Assembly: GCF_002834225.1 (NCBI RefSeq)
Contig: NZ_NNSR01000069.1
Coordinates: 1-64,000 of the forward strand
Direction: 5' to 3'
Length of the DNA: 64,000 bases
DNA from: Ruminococcus bromii
GTDB lineage: Bacteria; Bacillota; Clostridia; Oscillospirales; Acutalibacteraceae
Positions 40,947 to 46,256 of this stretch are shown here, in pieces. The position numbers were made by a program, and so were the translations under genes. The notes beneath the pieces were generated by a model that ran no database searches, was not told where the DNA came from, and worked only from the letters and a program-made list of their open reading frames with translations. Each line of letters starts with the position of its first letter. Positions within the stretch are counted from its first letter, which is position 1.

Positions 40947-40990
40947 AACAGCGGACATTCCGAATCAATGGATTGTCCGCTGTTTTTTAT
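40947..40990 (+). terminator. Terminator of the NRPS operon
   Basis: Perfect 11-bp stem AACAGCGGACA (40947-40957) / TGTCCGCTGTT (40974-40984) followed by TTTTAT. Confidence 0.92.
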
Positions 40991-41010
40991 TCTATAATAA
41001 CGGCAAGCAT

Positions 41011-41123
41011 AAAAAGCACCGCCCCTGCTCTGCAAAAAACAGAACAAGGACGGTAAAGTTAAATGCTTATCAAATTATGCACTTACTGTTGAATTGATAA
41101 ACAAGATTTCAATAATAACCTCT
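41011..41123 (-). ncRNA. Short transcript under LytTR-type site (a)
   Basis: Downstream of the promoter at 41130-41157 the minus strand holds about 70 bases and then a 15-bp stem with G-U pairs, plus-strand 41040-41054 against 41018-41032, followed by GCTTTTTA. The transcript would be about 113 bases. Very short frames with non-ATG starts exist (a TTG frame gives MKSCLSIQQ), but AGAGG lies at the predicted start itself, so coding is doubtful. Confidence 0.45.
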
Positions 41124-41129
41124 GTCTAC

Positions 41130-41195
41130 ATTTTAAATATTCAAAGTCAAAAATAAATATACTTTGGAGTAAAAGGGCGGTTTTTGGGAGTAAAA
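41130..41195 (-). promoter_or_regulatory. LytTR-type direct repeat (a) and promoter
   Basis: Plus strand GGAGTAAAA occurs at 41166-41174 and 41187-41195, exactly 21 bp apart. Reading the minus strand, 9 bases past the proximal repeat comes TTTATT (41157-41152), 16 bp, TAAAAT (41135-41130). The same geometry recurs at sites (b) and (d). Two 9-bp repeats one on each of two successive helical turns is the architecture bound by LytTR dimers. Confidence 0.6.
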
Positions 41196-41221
41196 GGATT
41201 TTTTGAGTTAAATTTACAAAA

Positions 41222-41250
41222 GAAAAAGCTCTGTTCATGCAGAACAGAGC
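41222..41250 (-). terminator. Terminator of the VanZ transcript
   Basis: On the minus strand GCTCTGTTC (41250-41242) / GAACAGAGC (41236-41228) followed by TTTTTCTTTT. Confidence 0.88.
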
Positions 41251-41275
41251 CTTAATTACTTAATTATACATTAAA

Positions 41276-41815
41276 TTATGCGGTAAGCTTTTGTTTTAAA
41301 TTTTGTGAAAGAATCTTGTACAAGCCGAATCCGATAAATGCACCTGTTGCATTTAGAATTATATCGTCAATGTCAACATTGCGGTACATATTGTTGATTG
41401 CAAAACCGATAAACATTTGAGTAACCTCAATCGTAACGGTAAAAGCGAATGCAAAAACAAACATCTTCCAAAGCTTAGGCTTTTTCATCCACATCATAAC
41501 AAAAAATCCGAACGGAACAGATAAGAATATATTGCCGAAAATCTGTAAAAATGCCGTTTCACCGAAACCGCCGCTAACTGTTTCAGCAATTGTAGCAAAC
41601 GGCACAAGATTGTACCAGGTATAGCCGTTACCGTACACAACAGGTTCATCATACAGTATCGGGAAGAAAACTATCCATGCTACCGCTGTAAGGTAAGCGA
41701 TAAATACGCAAATCATAGCAGTCTTTTTTAATCCAATTTTAAAAAACAAACCAATTATTACAGTAAAAATAATTGCTATTAAACCAATCATTATAGCAAG
41801 TTCACCGGTTATCAT
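41276..41815 (-). CDS. VanZ-family membrane protein
   Basis: 179 residues, five membrane helices. NLVPFATI, FLQIFGNIFLSVPFGFFVMM and NMYRNVDIDDIILNATGAFIG are the VanZ-like pattern. VanZ proteins are linked to teicoplanin or lipopeptide/peptide resistance; the mechanism is not settled. AAGGGATATT precedes the ATG and overlaps the end of a small frame. The transcript appears to start at site (b), so expression is probably driven by the LytTR regulator at 42436. Confidence 0.85.
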   Translation of the reverse strand: MITGELAIMIGLIAIIFTVIIGLFFKIGLKKTAMICVFIAYLTAVAWIVFFPILYDEPVVYGNGYTWYNLVPFATIAETVSGGFGETAFLQIFGNIFLSVPFGFFVMMWMKKPKLWKMFVFAFAFTVTIEVTQMFIGFAINNMYRNVDIDDIILNATGAFIGFGLYKILSQNLKQKLTA

Positions 41816-41818
41816 AAA

Positions 41819-41917
41819 TCAATATCCCTTCATAATTACTTTGCTTGACTTAACTGGTACACCATCCCTAGCTTTTACAAAGTAAAAATAATACTCACCT
41901 TTACCTACATTGTCCAC
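41819..41917 (-). CDS. Candidate 32-residue protein ahead of VanZ
   Basis: From GTG 41917 the frame reads VDNVGKGEYYFYFVKARD, then GVPVKSSKVIMKGY and stops 3 bases before the VanZ ATG. AGGAAGG lies 7 bases upstream. The GEYYFYFVKARD stretch resembles an edge strand of an Ig-like or fibronectin-like domain, so this may be the tail of a lost larger gene rather than an independent peptide. It could couple translation of VanZ. Confidence 0.4.
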   Translation of the reverse strand: MDNVGKGEYYFYFVKARDGVPVKSSKVIMKGY

Positions 41918-42024
41918 AAGACAACCTTCCTATATTCTTTTATAAATTTAGAATTAGATGATATCTCCTTACCACTTATTGTGTCATATTGAAACTACAA
42001 AATTCGTCACAACACGACATAACT

Positions 42025-42088
42025 ATTTTACAACAAATCGTACACTAATTTCAATAGCAATTGGAGTAAAATCATCATTTTAAGGAGT
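42025..42088 (-). promoter_or_regulatory. LytTR-type direct repeat (b) and VanZ promoter
   Basis: Plus strand GGAGTAAA at 42063-42070 and 42084-42091 are 21 bp apart. On the minus strand, 9 bases beyond, TTGAAA (42054-42049), 18 bp, TAAAAT (42030-42025). A third, looser GAGTTAA follows at 42101, as also seen beside site (a). Confidence 0.65.
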
Positions 42089-42157
42089 AAATAATTTTGA
42101 GAGTTAATTAAAGCATATAAAATTTTATAAAATATTGATTTGCCACGGAATCCGTAG

Positions 42158-42186
42158 TTGACAACATAAGATACTAATATTATAAT
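42158..42186 (+). promoter_or_regulatory. Consensus promoter of the 9-residue peptide
   Basis: TTGACA (42158-42163), exactly 17 bp, TATAAT (42181-42186): a perfect sigma-A consensus, the best in the window. It predicts a start near 42193. Confidence 0.8.
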
Positions 42187-42195
42187 TTACTATAC

Positions 42196-42230
42196 AATGG
42201 GAGTGAAAAGATGTTTTTTGGGAGTGGATT
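42196..42230. promoter_or_regulatory. LytTR-type direct repeat (c)
   Basis: GGGAGTGAAAAG and GGGAGTGGATT place GAGT at 42201 and 42222, again 21 bp apart. The site overlaps the RBS and codons of the 9-residue peptide, just past the consensus promoter, so regulator binding here could block it. The GAGT in the RBS may be a coincidence, which lowers confidence. Confidence 0.4.
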
Positions 42231-42240
42231 TTACTTCTAA
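42211..42240 (+). CDS. Candidate 9-residue peptide MFFGSGFYF
   Basis: ATG TTT TTT ... TTC TAA encodes MFFGSGFYF. GGGAGTG ends 5 bases before the ATG; the perfect promoter at 42158-42186 lies just upstream and a terminator begins 5 bases after the stop. All parts of a transcription unit are present, but a 9-codon frame can arise by chance. If real, it is a hydrophobic, aromatic peptide of signal or toxin size. Confidence 0.4.
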   Translation: MFFGSGFYF

Positions 42241-42244
42241 AATA

Positions 42245-42276
42245 AAAAGCAATCTTAATGATCGCCTTTTATTTTT
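42245..42276. terminator. Shared bidirectional terminator
   Basis: The stem between AAAAGC-AATC (42245-42254) and GATCGCCTTTT (42260-42270) has T-runs on both sides: plus TTTTATTTTT, minus TTTTTATTTT. It lies between two convergent tiny peptide frames and can end both transcripts. Confidence 0.6.
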
Positions 42277-42282
42277 CAGGTA

Positions 42283-42324
42283 TTAGAGCCAGCCGAAAAG
42301 CCATCTGAAGATAGTATCAAACAC
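42283..42324 (-). CDS. Candidate 13-residue peptide MFDTIFRWLFGWL
   Basis: GTG start, 13 residues, TAA. GGGGGAG (plus 42331-42337) stands 6 bases before the GTG, the promoter of site (d) predicts a 28-base leader, and the shared terminator follows within 10 bases. The peptide is amphipathic and aromatic with one Asp and one Arg. It resembles the membrane-bound leader half of AgrD-type autoinducer precursors, without the signal core, or a small membrane-active peptide. No AgrB-type processing gene is in the window. This is the best-supported microgene of the locus. Confidence 0.55.
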   Translation of the reverse strand: MFDTIFRWLFGWL

Positions 42325-42358
42325 TTTTTTCTCCCCCTTTATTCTGTTGTATGAAGCT

Positions 42359-42421
42359 ACAATAACAAATAAAAAGAGCAAAATAAATATAGTTTGGAGC
42401 AAGATATTCTATTTTGAGAGT
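42359..42421 (-). promoter_or_regulatory. LytTR-type direct repeat (d) and peptide promoter
   Basis: Plus strand GAGC at 42397 and GAGT at 42418, 21 bp apart. On the minus strand, 9 bases on, TTTATT (42387-42382), 17 bp, TATTGT (42364-42359). The plus-strand stretch AAATAAATATA-x-TTTGGAG is shared almost exactly with site (a). It lies between the regulator gene and the 13-residue peptide, so it may also feed back on the regulator. Confidence 0.6.
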
Positions 42422-42435
42422 AAGAGGGTGAAAAT

Positions 42436-43143
42436 GTGCTTGCAGCTTTATGTGACGATGATAAGTTCATAACCGAAAAGCTAAAAAACCTGCTTTTGAC
42501 ATATGCAAAAGAAAATCGTATAATTATAGAAATTGATGAATTTCAGAGCGGAGAGGGGCTTTTAAATTCAGAAATAGATTACGACATAATTGTACTTGAT
42601 TATCAGCTAGGCAATACGGACGGTCTGACTGTTGCAAAAGAGCTTAGAAAGCGAAATGTACTTTCGTGCATAATTTTCCTGACATCATATCCTCACTTTA
42701 TGATTGACGCATTTGAAGTAAACACATTCAGGTTTCTTTTAAAGCCGATTGACAAATCAAAATTATTTAAGGCAATTGACGATTATGTAAAAATTATAGA
42801 TGCTAATTATCCTATAACCATTATTCAAAATAAAGAATTGAAAAAAATAAATTCGAATGAAATCTGCTTTATTGAGGCTGACGGAAAGTATTCAAATATT
42901 CATTTGTCCGATAAGATTATGCACTGCTCAAAAACTCTTTCAGGGGTTACAAAGCTGCTGCCTGCATACTGTTTCGTAAAAACTCACCGCTCTTATGTGG
43001 TAAATCTTCACTATGTAAAATCGTATTCCTCCGACACGGTATATCTGAGCAACGGAGAGGCGGCTTATCTCAGTAAAAATTATCAAAAATCCTTTCGGAC
43101 ATCATATATGAATTTTCTTGAAAAAAATTATGTGAGGTTATAA
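42436..43143 (+). CDS. LytTR-family response regulator (system 2)
   Basis: 235 residues: receiver domain with CDDD (6-9), phospho-acceptor Asp55 in IIVLDYQLG and Lys103 in FLLKPID, then a LytTR domain from about 135 with KTHRSYVVNLHYVKSY. The start is GTG with GAGGGTG 5 bases upstream. It is followed after 3 bases by its GHKL kinase. The four 21-bp repeat pairs immediately upstream are the natural candidates for its binding sites (inference). Confidence 0.92.
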   Translation: MLAALCDDDKFITEKLKNLLLTYAKENRIIIEIDEFQSGEGLLNSEIDYDIIVLDYQLGNTDGLTVAKELRKRNVLSCIIFLTSYPHFMIDAFEVNTFRFLLKPIDKSKLFKAIDDYVKIIDANYPITIIQNKELKKINSNEICFIEADGKYSNIHLSDKIMHCSKTLSGVTKLLPAYCFVKTHRSYVVNLHYVKSYSSDTVYLSNGEAAYLSKNYQKSFRTSYMNFLEKNYVRL

Positions 43144-43146
43144 TTT

Positions 43147-44424
43147 ATGCTATTTTACAGCTATGCGGAGTTTGTAATAGGGCTTGTGGCAATTTTCTAT
43201 TTTACTTCAAAAATATTTTCCATTACCAAGTACAAACTGTATTTTGCCCTGTCATTGATTTTTATAATTTCAACGGCATCGTTTGCCTGCTTTATAAAAA
43301 GCGACCAACGGTATGTAATTCTGCCGGTTTTGCATTTTGTTGCATTGACATTTCTTCCGATTTCACTTGGATACAATAAAAAAATAATGTTGCTGTTCTC
43401 TTCGCTCTTCTTTTCGGGATTAACATTTTTTATATCCGAAATCTATCAATTGTTGTGTTCAATCTATTCAACCGAATTTGCGAGCAGCACCAGTGTGTTT
43501 TTTAATCTGATTTCAAATCTTATTGTTTTGGGAATATTCGTACTGCTGTCAAGTCCGCTGAAAATCAAGACCAAGCTTGTGGTTGAGTCAATTACCAAAC
43601 CGACAATAATTATGATATTGATTTTCCTTTATCTCGGCGGAAGTATGGCGACCTTCGGGGCATATTATATAATTCCGTCATCGGATTGCAGAACAGCTGC
43701 ACTTAAAATTTTGACAATGATTGTGTCGATTGTATTCTCGTTTTCAATACCTATTCTTTTGTACAATCAGATTAAAAAGAGCCAATATATGCACGAAAAC
43801 GACATCTACGAAAGACAGCTTAACGCGCAGATAAATTACTACAAGAGCATCACGACTTCGGGTTATGAACTGCGAAAAATCAGACACGATTACAATGACT
43901 TGTCAATCGGGTTAAAGTCGCTGATAAGCAATCAAAAGTATGACGAGGTTCTCCCTCTTCTGCAAAAGTATGACAGCGAGATAATCGGTTCATTTCAAAT
44001 TTTGTACAACACAGGCAACGACCTTACGGATGCGATTTTAAGCGACAAGCAGAAAAATGCAGGCGACAATATCAAAATAGAATTTGAGGGGTCACTTGCA
44101 AATGTTCCTGCCGACAACATTGAAATCTGCGTGCTGTTTAACAATATGATTGACATTGCGTTTGAAAATGTTAAGGAATTTTGCGGTAACAGCAAACAGA
44201 TTGTCACCTTAAAAGCCGAAACAAGGGCAGGATTTCTGTTTTGCTGTGTAAGTTTTCCGATAAAAGGTGAAATAAAAAAGGCACAGAACAATGTTCTGTA
44301 CCACAGCTTTGCGTATAAAACTTTGAAAAATCTTGCCGAAAAAAACGGCGGTAAAATCGAAACAAACCTGTCAAAAAACAGGCTTGCGATAACCACAGGT
44401 TGGGCAATAAATAATATTAGTTAA
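43147..44424 (+). CDS. GHKL sensor histidine kinase (system 2)
   Basis: 425 residues: six or seven membrane helices in the first 210, then a dimerisation helix with the acceptor histidine in RKIRHDYNDLSIG (near 247), an N box FNNMIDIAFENVKE that departs from the usual NAIEA, and a weak C-terminal G region. The overall form is that of AgrC-type peptide sensors, so it may sense a small peptide. Its last bases overlap the convergent ogt gene. Confidence 0.88.
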   Translation: MLFYSYAEFVIGLVAIFYFTSKIFSITKYKLYFALSLIFIISTASFACFIKSDQRYVILPVLHFVALTFLPISLGYNKKIMLLFSSLFFSGLTFFISEIYQLLCSIYSTEFASSTSVFFNLISNLIVLGIFVLLSSPLKIKTKLVVESITKPTIIMILIFLYLGGSMATFGAYYIIPSSDCRTAALKILTMIVSIVFSFSIPILLYNQIKKSQYMHENDIYERQLNAQINYYKSITTSGYELRKIRHDYNDLSIGLKSLISNQKYDEVLPLLQKYDSEIIGSFQILYNTGNDLTDAILSDKQKNAGDNIKIEFEGSLANVPADNIEICVLFNNMIDIAFENVKEFCGNSKQIVTLKAETRAGFLFCCVSFPIKGEIKKAQNNVLYHSFAYKTLKNLAEKNGGKIETNLSKNRLAITTGWAINNIS

Positions 44425-44945
44425 TTCTTTTTAAGCACAAACATTTTTGATATATCAGTCTTTTCGTTTTTGAGAAGACTGATTTTTTTATCTATGCCTC
44501 CGGCATAGCCTGTAAGATTTCCGTTTGTTCCCACAACACGGTGACACGGCACGATTATCGACACGGGATTGTGTCCCACAGCACCGCCGACAGCCTGTGC
44601 GGACATCTTGGCAATACCACTCTGTTTTGCCATAATTCTTGCAATTTCACCGTAGGTCATAACAGAGCCGTAGGGAATTGTCAGGAGAATATCCCATACA
44701 GCCTTGCGAAACTTTGAACCGTTAAGCGACAGCTTGGGCGTAAAGTCGGGTTCTTCGCCCGAAAAGTATATATCAAGCCATTTTTTGGTTTTCTCAAAAA
44801 CAGGCAGACTTTTATCCTCGGTTTCACCTTTTACAGTTGAAGCAAAATACTTTTGTCCGTCAAACCACAAACCGCAAAGGCCCTCACCTTCAGACGCCAT
44901 GGTTATACCGCCAATCGGAGAATTGTAATAATCGGTAAAAATCAT
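44421..44945 (-). CDS. ogt: Methylated-DNA-protein cysteine methyltransferase
   Basis: 174 residues. The suicide-cysteine motif PCHRVVG with NLTGYAGG following, and the helix-turn-helix region PYGSVMTYGEIARIMAKQS, identify an Ogt/AGT that removes alkyl groups from O6 of guanine. Length is normal. GGTGGGG stands before the ATG. It is convergent with the kinase and overlaps it by 4 bases. Confidence 0.95.
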   Translation of the reverse strand: MIFTDYYNSPIGGITMASEGEGLCGLWFDGQKYFASTVKGETEDKSLPVFEKTKKWLDIYFSGEEPDFTPKLSLNGSKFRKAVWDILLTIPYGSVMTYGEIARIMAKQSGIAKMSAQAVGGAVGHNPVSIIVPCHRVVGTNGNLTGYAGGIDKKISLLKNEKTDISKMFVLKKN

Positions 44946-45109
44946 AAGCTAACCCCACCACATTGTACATCAAAATTGAGATTGTTATGCAGACTGACAA
45001 AACAAAGAAGTCTACCATCTGTTCAGACAGCGCTTTGCTCCCTTTTTTCCGCCACCGGCGGCGGTCGTAAGGCTACACCTTCGAGCCCCTTGTTCGTCAA
45101 AAAATTCTG

Positions 45110-45144
45110 TAAAATAAAAAAGTACCTGCGTTACAGATACTTTT
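45110..45144 (-). terminator. Terminator of the tRNA operon
   Basis: On the minus strand an 11-bp stem with one G-U, plus 45134-45144 against 45118-45128, is followed by TTATTTTAC. The stretch 44946-45110 to its left holds only a CCGCC/GGCGG hairpin and no gene. Confidence 0.75.
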
Positions 45145-45148
45145 GACT

Positions 45149-45224
45149 TGGAGCGGATGACGGGGCTCGAACCCGCTACCTCCACCTTGGCAAGGTGGCG
45201 CTCTACCAGATGAGCTACATCCGC
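45149..45224 (-). tRNA. tRNA-Gly (GCC), CCA encoded
   Basis: Acceptor GCGGATG / CATCCGC, anticodon arm CCACC-TTGCCAA-GGTGG (anticodon GCC), T arm with GGTTCGAGCCC, then TCCA. Third gene of a three-tRNA minus-strand operon. Confidence 0.95.
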
Positions 45225-45230
45225 ATATAA

Positions 45231-45306
45231 TGGTGGGAACAACAGGGCTCGAACCTGTGACCCTCTGCTTGTAAGGCAGATGCTCTCCCAGCTGAGCTAT
45301 GCTCCC
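45231..45306 (-). tRNA. tRNA-Val (TAC), CCA encoded
   Basis: Acceptor GGGAGCA / TGTTCCC with one G-U, D arm AGCTCAGCTGGGAGAGC, anticodon loop TTACAAG between CTGCC and its partner (anticodon TAC), T arm GGTTCGAGCC, then ACCA. Confidence 0.95.
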
Positions 45307-45320
45307 ACATTTTTATAATC

Positions 45321-45350
45321 GGAAAGCACTCCTGTTAAGAAGTGCTTTCC
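45321..45350. repeat. 10-bp hairpin between tRNA-Val and tRNA-Cys
   Basis: GGAAAGCACT (45321-45330) and AGTGCTTTCC (45341-45350) are perfectly complementary. On the tRNA strand no T-run follows, so it is more likely a processing or stability element than a terminator. Confidence 0.6.
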
Positions 45351-45354
45351 GTTT

Positions 45355-45429
45355 TGGAGGCGACACCCGGATTTGAACCGGGGCGTCAGAGTTTTGCAGA
45401 CTCGTGCCTTACCACTTGGCTATGTCGCC
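45355..45429 (-). tRNA. tRNA-Cys (GCA), CCA encoded
   Basis: Acceptor GGCGACA / TGTCGCC, anticodon loop CTGCAAA (anticodon GCA), T arm CGGTTCAAATCCGG, then TCCA. First tRNA after the promoter. The anticodon stem has one C-T mismatch at its outer pair. Confidence 0.93.
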
Positions 45430-45460
45430 GAACACTGAGCAATATCACTCAACAGGCATT

Positions 45461-45489
45461 ATTTTATCACAGTAAAATCTATTTGTCAA
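45461..45489 (-). promoter_or_regulatory. Promoter of the tRNA operon
   Basis: On the minus strand TTGACA (45489-45484), 17 bp, TAAAAT (45466-45461), about 32 bp before tRNA-Cys. Confidence 0.85.
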
Positions 45490-45594
45490 TACTGAATTTA
45501 CATTTTAATAACAAAAATTAACGAAAAATTATCACATTGATATTTTATGCGTTAAAGCAAAAAAGTGACACAGCATTTTCTTTTTCAGTTTTGC

Positions 45595-45650
45595 ACAAAA
45601 CCCAAAGTCCTCAAAAAGACGGACTCTCTGAGGACTCGGGATTTTTGGGG
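45595..45650 (-). terminator. Possible terminator of the HdeD-like gene
   Basis: Minus-strand AGTCCTCA (45636-45629) / TGAGGACT (45613-45606), extended by CCCAAA / TTTGGG, followed by TTTTGTG. The T-run is modest. Confidence 0.5.
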
Positions 45651-45692
45651 TTATCATACTTTTTCAAAAAAGAGAAGAAAACAATACAAGTA

Positions 45693-46238
45693 CTATTCGC
45701 CCGACTTTTCAAATGCCGAGAGAATAAGCTTTACACCGTAAACTGCAAGGAGAACACCTATTATAAAGCCGATTGTCTGTGCGGCAAATACAAGGTGGAA
45801 AAATCCGTAGATACCGCCGATTATGACAAGTATGCCGCAGAACAGCGGAATAAGCCATGCACCCGAAGATGCTGCGTTCTTAACCTTAAACGACATTGCA
45901 ACGGACGAGATACCATCCACTACAAGCCAGCCTGAGAAAATACAGAGAATGATAACATCAAACATAAGTCTTATGCCCGGCATAAACATAGCAAAAATTG
46001 AAATTACTGCCGCTGCAATGCCGACAACAAGACCGAGTGTTCCCATTATTGCTTCACTCTGTTCAGCCTTTGCCTTTTTGCGTTTTGCAAAGTAGTCAAT
46101 CACGGAGCATATTCCCCACACTCCGAGGAGGATTGTCACTATCCAACCGGTATTAAGGAAGGTAAGTCCCGGATAGAACATACAATAAATTGCGCCTATT
46201 ATCGACAATATGCCGAAAATACAATTAAATACTTTCAT
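45693..46238 (-). CDS. HdeD-like (DUF308) membrane protein
   Basis: About 181 residues with six membrane helices arranged as three similar pairs (GILSIIGAIYCMFYPGLTFL, FMPGIRLMFDVIILCIFSGW, LFCGILVIIGGIYGFFHLVF), the pattern of HdeD/DUF308 proteins, associated with acid stress in enterics but of unknown role here. The start is set at MKVFNC, with GAGGTG 5 bases upstream. It follows the metallohydrolase by 18 bp on the same strand and may share its transcript. Confidence 0.82.
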   Translation of the reverse strand: MKVFNCIFGILSIIGAIYCMFYPGLTFLNTGWIVTILLGVWGICSVIDYFAKRKKAKAEQSEAIMGTLGLVVGIAAAVISIFAMFMPGIRLMFDVIILCIFSGWLVVDGISSVAMSFKVKNAASSGAWLIPLFCGILVIIGGIYGFFHLVFAAQTIGFIIGVLLAVYGVKLILSAFEKSGE

Positions 46239-46256
46239 AGTCACCTCATACTTTAA

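Noticed and set aside
41104..41118. Short peptide frames (TTG or ATT start) in the site (a) transcript
   Set aside because: Non-ATG starts and an RBS lying at the predicted transcription start make translation unlikely.
44946..45110. Possible gene or IS remnant near the tRNAs
   Set aside because: Only a short GC-rich hairpin is present; no transposase-like frame or terminal repeats.
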